From Kribbella sp. VKM Ac-2569 (lineage in GTDB: Bacteria > Actinomycetota > Actinomycetes > Propionibacteriales > Kribbellaceae): 64,000 nucleotides of DNA. Positions 1-8,683 of the stretch are shown piece after piece. The stretch lies in NCBI RefSeq assembly GCF_004216905.1, contig NZ_SGXJ01000005.1, positions 186,001 to 250,000 of the forward strand. Direction: 5' to 3'. Numbering within the stretch: position 1 is the first letter of the stretch; the number at the start of each line of letters is the position of its first letter. A model generated the notes under the pieces. The model ran no database searches, was not told the origin of the DNA, and worked only from the letters and a program-made list of their open reading frames with translations. Both the position numbers and the translations under genes were made by a program.

Positions 1-1186
1 AGCCGTCGCCAGTGCCGTCGTACCGCATGAACTCCGGCAGGCAGAGTCCCTCGCCGCCGATCCAGTGGGTTCGCGTCCACTCGCGCATCAGCTCGGCGCG
101 GTCCAAGTAGAACTTGAAGTACGGCGAGTTGAGCTCACCGATGCCCGCACCGAGGTTCGCGGACACCAGCATCCGCAGGTTGAAGTGCCAGTACGAGTCC
201 TGCGCCCAGTCCGCCTGGTCTCCCGAGGACGAGAACATCCGTACCACCGCACCATGTGTGCTCGGTACGTCGCCGCGCATCGACGCGGCCATCGTGTACA
301 GCTGCAGCGTCCGCAGGTTCTCGACGTACTCACCGGACCCGTCAGCCGACGTGATCCGCATCGGCGCCGCCTTGTCCCAGAACGCGTGCCACCACTCGAG
401 GTGGTGACTGGGCGACTCGACCACGGCACGTCGCGCAGCTGACCGCAGTTCTCCACCGCGGTACGACGGTACGCCGACCACGAGCCGGAAACTGCCGTCC
501 GCCCGAGGCCGGAACGTCAGCCGCACCGTCAGCGGGTCCACCACCGACGCGGTGACGCCCTGGGCCTGTGCCGTCAGCGCAGCAACCGCACCGGTGATGC
601 TGCCGGACGCCTCGTCGTGGAACGTCTCCGCGAGCGCAGCAATGCCATCGGCGGCACTGACCGCCGGCGTACGACCGGCCCACAACTTCAGGTCAGCGGT
701 CTGCACCTGCGAAGGATCCGCACCAGTCACCTCCAGAACGAACTGGTCGGAGTCAGCACGCACATAGGAGCGCGCAGTAAGACCGCCCCCGCTCTGCACG
801 ACCTGACCGTCGTACAGCGCCAACCGCCCGCTGTAGTCGTCAGCACGCATCAGAGAGTCCAGACCGGGTACGACGAGGCGCCCGGCCGACTTGAGGTCCG
901 GGAACGTGTCCACGCGGTTGAGCTGAGCGCTGTAACCCTTCTCGGCCCACACCGAAGCACCGAGGACACCGTTCCCCAGCGGCATCGCCTGGTACGAGCG
1001 CCACGCAGGGCCCTCCTGGACGAGGTCGGACCGCGACACCAGCCCTGCAGTGTCGCCCTGCAGCGCACCGTCATGCCAGGCGGTCTTCCCCTGCTCAGCA
1101 GGCGTACTGCTGGCAGCTGGGACAGAGGCGGCGCCCACAGTGAGCAGCGCGGCCAGCAACGGCAGTGTCAGCCGAAGACCAGTCAT
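1..1186 (-). CDS. Secreted GH95-like / DUF5703-type glycoside hydrolase, 3' part missing
   Basis: The frame is open from an ATG at 1186 to the window edge, giving about 395 residues with the C-terminus lost. Residues 1-25 form a Sec signal peptide (MTGLRLTLPLLAALLTVGAA, then an Ala-rich cleavage zone). A motif AMPLGNGVLGASVW near residue 55 matches the start of the N-terminal beta-sandwich of GH95/DUF5703 proteins, and a later QDSYWHFNLRMLVSANLG stretch resembles the start of the toroid catalytic domain. The start codon overlaps the stop of the upstream GH95 gene (ATGA), so the two are coupled. A glycan substrate is inferred; the specificity cannot be read. No catalytic acid can be checked because the end is outside the window. 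Confidence 0.8.
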   Translation of the reverse strand, partial: MTGLRLTLPLLAALLTVGAASVPAASSTPAEQGKTAWHDGALQGDTAGLVSRSDLVQEGPAWRSYQAMPLGNGVLGASVWAEKGYSAQLNRVDTFPDLKSAGRLVVPGLDSLMRADDYSGRLALYDGQVVQSGGGLTARSYVRADSDQFVLEVTGADPSQVQTADLKLWAGRTPAVSAADGIAALAETFHDEASGSITGAVAALTAQAQGVTASVVDPLTVRLTFRPRADGSFRLVVGVPSYRGGELRSAARRAVVESPSHHLEWWHAFWDKAAPMRITSADGSGEYVENLRTLQLYTMAASMRGDVPSTHGAVVRMFSSSGDQADWAQDSYWHFNLRMLVSANLGAGIGELNSPYFKFYLDRAELMREWTRTHWIGGEGLCLPEFMRYDGTGDG

Positions 1187-3615
1187 GCGCGCACCTCGAC
1201 GAAGTAGTCGACGCCGGGGCGGGTGCGGAACTCGACCACGCCGTCCTCCGGGCGGGCGAACGCCACCGGGCCGATGGACGACCTGACATCCACCAAAGCG
1301 CCGGTCCGCAGCCGCAGCCGGTTGCCGAGCAGCGACCGAACCGTTGCCTTGGTCAACTTCCCGCCGGACCACGAGAACTCCAGGTCGAAGCCGCCGCGGG
1401 CACGCATGCCCCGCACGCTCCCGGCCGGGAACGCCGTCGGCAGGCACGGGAGCAGCGCGACCTCGCCGGAGTGGCTCTGCATGATCATCTCGGTGATCCC
1501 GGAGACGCCGCCGAAGTTCCCGTCGATCTGGAACGGTGGGTGCAGGTCGAACATGTTCGGCGCGGTACGACCCGGAGCCAGCAGCTGGGTCAGGTGCTTG
1601 TACGCGTTGTCCGGCTCGAGCAGCCGGGCGCGGAGGTTGAGCTTCCACGCCAGCGACCAGCCGGCGGTGACAGCCGGACCGCGCAGTTCCAGCGATTTGC
1701 GGGCCGCGTCGGCGAGTTCCGGCGTACTGCGTGGCGTCACCTGGTCGCTCGGGAAGACGGCCCACAGGTGTGAGACATGTCGACTCGACTCCAGCGCGGC
1801 CTCCTCCCAGTCGATCAGCCACTCCTGGATCTGGCCGAGGTACCCGATCTGGATCGGTGCCAGCTTCGACCGTGCGTCCGCGGCGGCCGCGGCCATCACG
1901 CTGTCGACACCAAGCACCGCAGTCGCTTGCCCGAACACCTTGAACAGGTCGTGCAGGATCTCGGTGTCCATGGTCGGTCCTGCGCACATGCTCACGCCGA
2001 CGTTGTCGTAGTCGTGGTGCTTGACCTCGGGGGAGTGCGACGGGCTGGTCACCAGCCACCCCGTCTTCGCGTCGGTCTGCAGTTGGTCGAGGAAGAACTC
2101 CACAGAGCCACGCAGGACCGGGTAGTACTTCCGCAGCATCTCCAGGTCGCCGGTGTACTCGTACCGCTCCCAGAACAGCAGCGACAGCCACGCACCGCCC
2201 GTCGGCCAGACCCCGTAGTACGCGAAGTCGACCGGTGCGGTCCCGCGCCACCCGTCCGTGTTGTGGTGCGCTACCCAGCCCGGTGCGTCGTACATCGTGG
2301 CCGCAGTACGCGCGCCGGACTCGGACAGCTCGCTGATCATCTGGAACATCGGGTCCCAGCACTCCGCCAGGTTGGCCGGTCCGGCCGGCCAGTAGTTCAT
2401 CTCGGCGTTGATGTTCAGCGTGAACTTGGACTGCCACTCGGGCAGCATCTTGTAGCTCCAGATGCCCTGCAGGTTCGCGGGCTGGCCCGGGGTGCGGGAG
2501 CTGGAGATCAGCAGGTACCGGCCGAACTGGTAGTACAGCGCGGCCAGCTGCGGGTCGCCGCCGTTGCGGAACGCCATGACTCGCTGGTCGGTCGGCAGCG
2601 CGATCGAGTCCGACGTACCGAGGTCCAGATCGAGGCGGCCGAAGAGCCGTTGGTAGTCCTCAACGTGCTGGTGCCGCAGTGCGCCGTACGACGGGCGTCC
2701 GACCGCGGTCAGCGGTGCTACGGCGCGAGCGACCTGGTCCGCGCCGACGTCTAGGTAGTTGCGGTAGCTGGTGCCGACCGAGAACAGCAGCGTGACCTCG
2801 TCCGCGCCGGCGACCGAGAGTTTGCCGTCAGCAACCGTCGTACTGCCGCCCTCGGTGAAGGCGCGGAGCAGCGCGCAGAACTTGACCGAACCGGTCAACC
2901 CCTCGGCGTCACCGCTGATCCCGTTGAGCGCCAGCGTCTGCTTGTCGTACGCCGCAGGTGTCGCGGCCTGCTCCGTGCTGTACGTCGCGTCGAACGTGAG
3001 CGCACCGCGCTGGCTGGCCGTCAGACGCATCACCAGCACCTGCGCGGGATGGCTGACGAACACCTCCCGCGTGTAGCGCACGCCCGCGTGCTCGTAGCTG
3101 ACCGACGTGATCGCCGTGGTCAGGTCGAGCTCCCGCCGGTACGCCGTCACCGCGGTCGCGTCGATGCCCGGAAAGGCCAGCGAAAGGTAGCCGACCGGCT
3201 GGTACTGCATCTGCTCGTGCGGTAGTCCCATGAAGTGCTCGTCGGCGAGGTTCTGCGCGTCGAGGTACTTCTCCTCGGCGATCAGCCGCCGGATCTCCGG
3301 GAGGACGTCCTTGCCGACCGGGTCGTCGTACTGGTGTGGACCGCCGGCCCAGATCGAGTCCTCGTTCAGCTGCAGCTGCTCGGTCGCGGTGCCGCCGTAC
3401 ACCATGGCGCCGAGGCGGCCGTTGCCGATAGCAAGTGCCTGGAGCCACTCGGTGGCGGGCTGGGTGTACCAGAGCTTGAGCGGGTTGGTGTCGCTGCCGG
3501 GCGGTGAGTCGACGGCGCCGGCGGTCAGGGGGTTGGTGAGCGAGCCGGCGACGACTGCGGTGCCGGCTGCGGCGCCGGCGGTCCGTAGGACCTGGCGGCG
3601 GGTGTACTCGGTCAT
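1183..3615 (-). CDS. Tat-exported GH95 alpha-L-fucosidase / alpha-L-galactosidase family enzyme
   Basis: An 810-residue protein beginning MTEYTRRQVLRTAGAAAG, a Tat signal with twin Arg at 6-7. I chose the ATG at 3615 because it gives the Tat signal and a 4-base ATGA overlap with the upstream lactonase gene; the open frame upstream of it is not needed. GH95 landmarks are present: ALAIGNGRLGAMVYGG (61-75), NINAEMNYWPAG (401-412, with the Asn pair of the family), TSPSHSPE ending at E530, SRHVSHLWAVFP (611-622) and FQIDGNFGG (695-703, Asp698). Length is normal for GH95, which includes 1,2-alpha-L-fucosidases and alpha-L-galactosidases; which one applies here is unknown. It acts outside the cell or at the surface and probably releases fucose-like sugars for the neighbouring importer. 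Confidence 0.93.
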   Translation of the reverse strand: MTEYTRRQVLRTAGAAAGTAVVAGSLTNPLTAGAVDSPPGSDTNPLKLWYTQPATEWLQALAIGNGRLGAMVYGGTATEQLQLNEDSIWAGGPHQYDDPVGKDVLPEIRRLIAEEKYLDAQNLADEHFMGLPHEQMQYQPVGYLSLAFPGIDATAVTAYRRELDLTTAITSVSYEHAGVRYTREVFVSHPAQVLVMRLTASQRGALTFDATYSTEQAATPAAYDKQTLALNGISGDAEGLTGSVKFCALLRAFTEGGSTTVADGKLSVAGADEVTLLFSVGTSYRNYLDVGADQVARAVAPLTAVGRPSYGALRHQHVEDYQRLFGRLDLDLGTSDSIALPTDQRVMAFRNGGDPQLAALYYQFGRYLLISSSRTPGQPANLQGIWSYKMLPEWQSKFTLNINAEMNYWPAGPANLAECWDPMFQMISELSESGARTAATMYDAPGWVAHHNTDGWRGTAPVDFAYYGVWPTGGAWLSLLFWERYEYTGDLEMLRKYYPVLRGSVEFFLDQLQTDAKTGWLVTSPSHSPEVKHHDYDNVGVSMCAGPTMDTEILHDLFKVFGQATAVLGVDSVMAAAAADARSKLAPIQIGYLGQIQEWLIDWEEAALESSRHVSHLWAVFPSDQVTPRSTPELADAARKSLELRGPAVTAGWSLAWKLNLRARLLEPDNAYKHLTQLLAPGRTAPNMFDLHPPFQIDGNFGGVSGITEMIMQSHSGEVALLPCLPTAFPAGSVRGMRARGGFDLEFSWSGGKLTKATVRSLLGNRLRLRTGALVDVRSSIGPVAFARPEDGVVEFRTRPGVDYFVEVRA

Positions 3616-4379
3616 GGGGCGGTCTCCCTGGAGCGGTAGATGCGCTGGGCGGTGCCACGGAACACGTCGTTGTGCGTGGCAGGTGGCAGCAGTGCGGTGG
3701 TACGGCGGATCACCTCGGCGCGGGTGGCGGCCAGCGTGCACACGGGCCAGTCCGAGCCGAACAGCAACCGTTCACTGCCGAAGAGTTCGAGGGCGACGTC
3801 GACCAGTGCACCGAGGTCGTCGGTCGCGAGATGGGCGGTGCCGGAGAGCTTGACGGTCACGTTCGGGCACTCGGCGAGTGCCTGCATCCCGGACCGCCAC
3901 TCGGCAGTCGCAGCTGTCGGATTGCCGAGGTGGTCGAGCACGAGACGGGCGTCCGGTACGGCGGAAGCCAGCCGGGCGGCGCCGATCAGGGCGGAGGGGC
4001 GGAGCAGGAGGTCGATAGCGAGGCCGGCGTCGGCGGCGGCCCGCACGCCCCGCAGATGCGCGGGAGCTGTCAGCAGATCGGGATCGGTCTGGTCGACCGG
4101 TGGACTGCGCACGCCGACAAGAAGCGGGTCGTCGGGTAGGCGGTCCGGGAAATCGAGGAGGTCGAACCAGCCGACCACACCAAGCACAGCCGGGTTCTGC
4201 TGAGCCACCGCCAGCAGGTCGTCCACCTCAGCTGGGTCGGCATCGGCCTGCACCAGCACAAGGTCAGGCAGGTCGGCGAGGTCGGAGAGGGTGAAGTTGC
4301 GGCGGAGGGGGTGGTCGGGGGCCAGCCAGGGGAGGCGGCGGCGGGGCAGGTCCCAGACGTGGATGTGGGCGTCAATCAT
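3612..4379 (-). CDS. Amidohydrolase-2 family lactonase (L-fucono/L-rhamnono-lactonase type)
   Basis: A 255-residue cytoplasmic TIM-barrel hydrolase. It begins MIDAHIHVWDLPRRRLPWL, the HxH metal motif of the amidohydrolase-2 family (COG3618), and carries VLDHLGNP in the middle and LLFGSDWPVC near the C-terminus, where the Asp ligand is expected. Family members hydrolyse sugar lactones such as L-fucono-1,5-lactone in oxidative deoxy-sugar pathways. Its stop overlaps the GH95 start, and its own start lies inside the last codons of the regulator gene, so all four leftward genes look like one transcript. A role in oxidising the sugar released by the GH95 enzyme fits the context, but the substrate is not proven. 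Confidence 0.85.
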   Translation of the reverse strand: MIDAHIHVWDLPRRRLPWLAPDHPLRRNFTLSDLADLPDLVLVQADADPAEVDDLLAVAQQNPAVLGVVGWFDLLDFPDRLPDDPLLVGVRSPPVDQTDPDLLTAPAHLRGVRAAADAGLAIDLLLRPSALIGAARLASAVPDARLVLDHLGNPTAATAEWRSGMQALAECPNVTVKLSGTAHLATDDLGALVDVALELFGSERLLFGSDWPVCTLAATRAEVIRRTTALLPPATHNDVFRGTAQRIYRSRETAP

Positions 4380-5487
4380 GGTGTCCGGCCGGTCTGGTGA
4401 TGGAGCTTTCGCCGCGGGCGTGGGCGGCGAACAGGCGGGCGGAGTCCTCGGGGTCGGTGCCGGCGAGCACCTCGATCAGGTCCAGGTGGCGGCGTGCCAT
4501 CAGGCCCCAGTCGCCCGCATACATCGCGTTCGACACCACCTGCAGGCTCCACAGCGCCGGCTCGAGGGTCCGCCACACGCGCAGCAGCATCGAGTTGCCG
4601 CTGGTCGCCAGCACCTGCCGGTGGAACCGCAGGTCAGCCTCGCGGAACGCGCCGATGTCGTGGTGGCCGGCCGCCTCGATCATCCGCTGCACCTCGATCC
4701 GGAGCAGGTCGAGCTCCTCCGGCGGCGCGTGGCCGGTCGCCCGGCGCGCGGCCGCGGACTCGAGCAGTACGCGGACCTCCCGCGCCTCCCGGGCCTCGAC
4801 CTGCGAGATCTCGGTGACGAAGTTCCCCAGCCGCGGCCGGTACGTGACGAGCCCTTCGTGCGCCAGCCGCCGTACCGCTTCCCGGGCCGGGGTCTGGCTG
4901 GTGCCGAGCACCCGGGCGATCTCGGACTCGACCACGCGCATCCCGGGTGCCAGCTCGCCGGACAGGATCCAGCCGCGGATCGCCTCGTGCACGCGGTCGG
5001 ACAGCAACTCTGGGTCACTGGGCGGCGGCGGAGCGGGATGGCTGGGCGCCACACTCAGTCCAGCACCGGAGCGGTAGTGCTGGACCTCCTCCCGGCGCCG
5101 CCGCGAGACCGTCGACTGCGAGACGCCGTACGCCGCCGCCAGTTCGCGGGTTGAGGGGCGTTGTCCGGAATCGGCCATCGATGTTGTCGCAACGGCACCT
5201 AATTGCACCCGGTCGACCATCCGCGGTCGTCCGCTGCGCATCCCGTCGTCGAGACCGGCCATGCCCATCCGGAGGAACCTCCGGCGCCACTTGCCGACCG
5301 TGCCCGGGGTGACCTCGAGCAGGTCCGCGACCGCCTTGTTCGAGCGTCCCTCGGCGCTGGCCAGCACGATCCGGGCCCGCAGCCGCATCGCGTCACTGGT
5401 CCGCGGGGCGGCCGCGAGCTGGCTGAGCGCGGTCCGCTCGGCCACCGACAGTGTCAGCGGCGACTTCGGTCTTCCGGCATCGGGCAT
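4372..5487 (-). CDS. GntR/FCD transcription regulator with an extra N-terminal transposase-type HTH
   Basis: A 371-residue regulator with two DNA-binding regions. Residues about 10-75 (ERTALSQL ... RLRARIVLASAEGRSN, then a second helix pair and GMAGLDDG) look like the N-terminal homeodomain-like HTH of IS630 transposases, followed by a second short HTH (about 100-118, TRELAAAYGVSQSTVSRR). A Pro-rich linker leads to a GntR winged helix (about 145-215) and an FCD ligand domain (about 220-350). FCD regulators usually have 220-250 residues, so the N-terminal 140 are extra and in frame. It heads the leftward operon and faces the transport operon, which it probably controls. An alternative start at 5529 adds 14 residues; neither start has a clear Shine-Dalgarno. 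Confidence 0.88.
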   Translation of the reverse strand: MPDAGRPKSPLTLSVAERTALSQLAAAPRTSDAMRLRARIVLASAEGRSNKAVADLLEVTPGTVGKWRRRFLRMGMAGLDDGMRSGRPRMVDRVQLGAVATTSMADSGQRPSTRELAAAYGVSQSTVSRRRREEVQHYRSGAGLSVAPSHPAPPPPSDPELLSDRVHEAIRGWILSGELAPGMRVVESEIARVLGTSQTPAREAVRRLAHEGLVTYRPRLGNFVTEISQVEAREAREVRVLLESAAARRATGHAPPEELDLLRIEVQRMIEAAGHHDIGAFREADLRFHRQVLATSGNSMLLRVWRTLEPALWSLQVVSNAMYAGDWGLMARRHLDLIEVLAGTDPEDSARLFAAHARGESSITRPAGHHD

Positions 5488-5565
5488 GGCTGCATGGTGA
5501 CCCGGTTCACAGCGTTCTGCCAACCCCATATGGCGCGGACTTCTGACTCAGAACGTCCACTTTGC

Positions 5566-5581
5566 CGTTTAAACGTTGACA
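5566..5581. promoter_or_regulatory. Palindromic operator candidate beside a -35-like TTGACA
   Basis: In the divergent intergenic region a perfect 10-base palindrome CGTTTAAACG (5566-5575) sits directly against TTGACA (5576-5581). No good -10 box lies 17 bases on (the best there is GCATCG), so the promoter call is weak. The palindrome is placed where the divergent FCD regulator could act on the rightward transport operon. Confidence 0.35.
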
Positions 5582-5664
5582 CTTGAGCGTCGCGCTCTGC
5601 ATCGTCACTCGATAACGACGCCCGGCCGCCCCCGACGCCGGGACGATCCGAGGAGGACCCGGAA

Positions 5665-6942
5665 ATGGCTCGTTCGGTACGCAAACCAGGGCGCAAGCTC
5701 GGCCTGCTGACATCCGTTGTGATCCTGGTGGGCGCGGCGGGCTGCGGTGGCGGCTTCAGTGACGACAAGGGTGCTGCTGGTGACAGCACCGGCGAAGTGC
5801 GGATGCTGGTCAACATCACCCCCAACCTGACCAAGAGTTACTGGGAGGGCCTGGTCAAGCCCTTCGAGGACGCCAACCCTGGTGTCGACGTGAAGATCGA
5901 GGCGCCGACCGGTTCGGGTGTGAAGGACACGCTGCCGCAGCTGCTCGCGGCCGGCAACGCGCCGGATGTCGTCGAGACGCTGATGGCCGACAAGGTGCTG
6001 GCGCCGCAGATGCTCGACCTGACCGACCAGGCGTGGACCAAGGACACCCCGCTCGTCGAGCAGGCCTCGCTCGACGGCAAGGTGTACACGGTTGGTGTCG
6101 GCCAGCAGGCGCAGTCGCTGGTGTTCTACAACAAGGACGCCTTCATCAAGGCCGGCATCAGCGCCCCGCCGAAGGACCTAGACGAGCTGACCGCGGCCAT
6201 GGGCAAGCTCAAGGCAGCCGGCTACCTGCCGCTGCAGACCGCCGGCGACTACGTGACGGGTCTGCAGCTGCTGCAGCTCAGCGACCCGTCGATCGCCACC
6301 AAGTACCCGGACTGGTACCAGCAGATCAGCTCCAAGCAGGCCAAGGTCGGCGAGACGATGCTGCCGCTGCTGGAGCGCTACGAGTCCTGGATCAAGAACG
6401 GGTACGTCGACAAGAACGCGCTCGGTCTGAAGGACGTCGGCGCGCAGACCAACTTCCTGTCCGGCAAGGCCGGTATGTACATCATGGGCAGCTGGTTCGT
6501 CCGGACCGCCGACGACGCGAAGCCGAAGTTCGACCTCGGCGTGTTCGCGGCGCCGACCGAAGCGGGTCAGCCGTCGCCGGGTCCGCAGGGTGTCACGATG
6601 GCCGCGCCGTACATGGTGCTGAAGTCGACCAAGCAGCGGGACCTCTCGGTGAAGCTGGTGCAGTGGCTGGTCACGGACAAGACCGCCGTCCAGAGCCAGC
6701 TCGCGCAGGACGGCAACTTCCGCAAGGGCTACACCGACAAGCTGTCGCCGCTCGGTAAGCAGGTGCAGGACATCCTCGACCAGGCGCCGAAGCAGGTCGC
6801 CCAGGGTGAGGGATACGGCGCCAACACGCTGCCGCAGGGCTTCAACGGCGAATGGAACAAGGCGGTCCAGAGCCTCTACACGGGGAAGAGTGCGAAGGCC
6901 GTCGCTACCCGCATCGACAGCTGGATGGGCTCGAAGTCGTGA
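5665..6942 (+). CDS. Sugar ABC transporter substrate-binding lipoprotein
   Basis: A 425-residue extracellular solute-binding protein of family 1 (MalE/UgpB type). The N-terminus has basic residues, a hydrophobic run and the lipobox VGAAGC with Cys27, so it is anchored on the outer face of the membrane. The start at 5665 is fixed by AGGAGG at 5651-5656. It leads a rightward operon: the permease start codon overlaps its stop. With two MalF/MalG-type permeases downstream and secreted glycosidases on both sides, it probably binds an oligosaccharide or monosaccharide released by the GH95 and beta-helix enzymes. No ATPase gene lies in the operon. Confidence 0.94.
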   Translation: MARSVRKPGRKLGLLTSVVILVGAAGCGGGFSDDKGAAGDSTGEVRMLVNITPNLTKSYWEGLVKPFEDANPGVDVKIEAPTGSGVKDTLPQLLAAGNAPDVVETLMADKVLAPQMLDLTDQAWTKDTPLVEQASLDGKVYTVGVGQQAQSLVFYNKDAFIKAGISAPPKDLDELTAAMGKLKAAGYLPLQTAGDYVTGLQLLQLSDPSIATKYPDWYQQISSKQAKVGETMLPLLERYESWIKNGYVDKNALGLKDVGAQTNFLSGKAGMYIMGSWFVRTADDAKPKFDLGVFAAPTEAGQPSPGPQGVTMAAPYMVLKSTKQRDLSVKLVQWLVTDKTAVQSQLAQDGNFRKGYTDKLSPLGKQVQDILDQAPKQVAQGEGYGANTLPQGFNGEWNKAVQSLYTGKSAKAVATRIDSWMGSKS

Positions 6943-7808
6943 GAGCCCGTCTGACGACCCTCAGTATGGTCGGCCCGGCGCTGGTGCTGTTCGTCGTCAT
7001 GCTGGTCGTCCCGGTCTGTCTGTCGCTCTACCTCAGCCTGACCGACTGGGACGGCTACAGCGCGAACCCGGCGTTCGTCGGCCTGAAGAACTACGTCAGC
7101 CTGACGCACAGCGCCGAGGCGATCCGGGCGGGCTGGGTGACGCTGCTGATCGCGGCTGTCGGCACTGTCCTGCTCAGCGTGTTCGGGCTCGGGTTCGCCC
7201 TGCTGGTGAACGGTGCGTCCCGGCTGAACGCGTTCTTCCGCATCGTGCTGTTCTACCCGCACGTGCTGAGCGCATTGGTCGTCGGCTTCCTGTGGAGCGC
7301 AGTGCTCGGTACGTCGGGTGTCGTCAACGGCTGGCTCACGTCGAAGGGCGCCGAGGTACTGCCGTTCCTCTCCGACCCGAAGTGGGCTCTCGCGAGTCTG
7401 ATCGCCGTACTGGTCTGGGCCGGGTTCGGTGTGAACGTAGTGCTCTACCTGGCCGGGCTGCAGACGGTCTCGAAGGACCTGCTGGAGGCGGCGCACATTG
7501 ACGGTGCATCGAAGCGGCAGACGTTCTTCAACGTCACGCTGCCCGCACTGGCACCCGTGGTGACGGTCAACCTCGTGCTGTCGCTCGTGACGCTGCTCAA
7601 GACGTACGACCTCGTGGTGTCGCTGACAGGAGGTGGCCCGGCCGGGTCCACCCAAACCGCGGCGTACCTGATCCTGTGGGACTCGTTCCACAACAACGCG
7701 CTCGGGTTCGGCTCGGCGCAGAGCGTCGTACTGATGCTCATCACCGCAGGTCTCGCTCTGACCGTCGCTCGGCTGCGAGCGCGTGCTGACCGAGGGGTGC
7801 AGGGATGA
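6939..7808 (+). CDS. Carbohydrate ABC transporter permease (MalF/UgpA type)
   Basis: An integral membrane protein of 289 residues if started at the GTG at 6939, which overlaps the stop of the binding-protein gene (GTGA). The protein then begins MRARLTTLSMVGPALVLFVV with a first membrane helix at once. The cytoplasmic EAA loop that contacts the ATPase is seen as EAAHIDGASKRQTFFNVTLP (about residues 185-204). Several hydrophobic segments fit the usual six-helix fold. It pairs with the next gene. Confidence 0.94.
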   Translation: MRARLTTLSMVGPALVLFVVMLVVPVCLSLYLSLTDWDGYSANPAFVGLKNYVSLTHSAEAIRAGWVTLLIAAVGTVLLSVFGLGFALLVNGASRLNAFFRIVLFYPHVLSALVVGFLWSAVLGTSGVVNGWLTSKGAEVLPFLSDPKWALASLIAVLVWAGFGVNVVLYLAGLQTVSKDLLEAAHIDGASKRQTFFNVTLPALAPVVTVNLVLSLVTLLKTYDLVVSLTGGGPAGSTQTAAYLILWDSFHNNALGFGSAQSVVLMLITAGLALTVARLRARADRGVQG

Positions 7809-8683
7809 GCGCGCTCCGGATGCCACGGGTGGCGAGCGTGCAGTTCAAACCGTTCAAAGCAAAAGGCTGGGGGCGGATCGCGTTCCTGGTCGTGACCAGC
7901 GTGCTGATGCTGGTGCCGATGTACCTGCTGATCATCAGCGCGTTCAAGTCGCAGCAGGACATCCTGCAGCACCCGTTCTCACTCTCGCCCGACCAGCTGA
8001 CCATGGAGTACCTGCGGAAGGCCGCGACGAACCCAGACTTCAACATCCTCAAGGGGTACGCCGTCACGATCCTGTTCGTGGTGTCGGTGAACGTGCTGTC
8101 CGTCGCCCTGGCCGGCCCGGTGTCGTACGTGATCGCGCGGCGCAGCGAACGCCGGTACCGGATGCTCCTGCTGCTGTTCGTGGCCGGGACGTTCATCCCC
8201 AGCCAGGTGCTGGTGATCCCGGTCGTCTACACGCTGAAGTTCCTCGGGCTGATGGGCACCATCCCCGGGTTCGTGCTCTTCGAGACCACGCTGACGCTGC
8301 CGTTCTCGATCTTCCTGTACGCCGGCTACATCATGACGATCCCGGCCAGCCTGGACGAGGCAGCCGCGGTCGACGGGGCCGGTAAACACCGGGTGTTCTG
8401 GTCGATCGTGTTCCCGCTGATGAAACCGGCCGTGGTGACGATGGTCATCCTGAACACCTTCTCGGTGTGGAACGACTTCGTGAACCCGCAGATCATCCTC
8501 GGACCGGGCAGCGGTCTCTACACCGTGACGACCGGCGTGTACGCCGCGGTGAGCCAGTACTCCACCGACTACACGGTGGTGTTCCCGACGCTGCTGCTCG
8601 CAGTGGCTCCGTTGCTGGTGGTCTTCGTGCTGCTCCAGCGGCACGTGATCAGCGGCCTGACCGCGGGAGCGACCAAGGGATGA
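7805..8683 (+). CDS. Carbohydrate ABC transporter permease (MalG/UgpE type)
   Basis: A 292-residue permease overlapping the preceding gene by ATGA. A hydrophilic N-terminus is followed by a first helix (about 25-45), then the typical MalG arrangement and an EAA loop reading EAAAVDGAGKHRVFWSIVFP (about 185-204). The C-terminal LLQRHVISGLTAGATKG tail is typical of the family. With its partner it forms the channel of the importer. Confidence 0.94.
   Translation: MSALRMPRVASVQFKPFKAKGWGRIAFLVVTSVLMLVPMYLLIISAFKSQQDILQHPFSLSPDQLTMEYLRKAATNPDFNILKGYAVTILFVVSVNVLSVALAGPVSYVIARRSERRYRMLLLLFVAGTFIPSQVLVIPVVYTLKFLGLMGTIPGFVLFETTLTLPFSIFLYAGYIMTIPASLDEAAAVDGAGKHRVFWSIVFPLMKPAVVTMVILNTFSVWNDFVNPQIILGPGSGLYTVTTGVYAAVSQYSTDYTVVFPTLLLAVAPLLVVFVLLQRHVISGLTAGATKG

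Noticed and set aside
5100..5487. Remnant of an IS630 transposase beside the FCD regulator
   Set aside because: The HTH is in the same continuous frame as the regulator, with no stop, no DDE domain and no terminal repeats, so it is treated as part of the protein.
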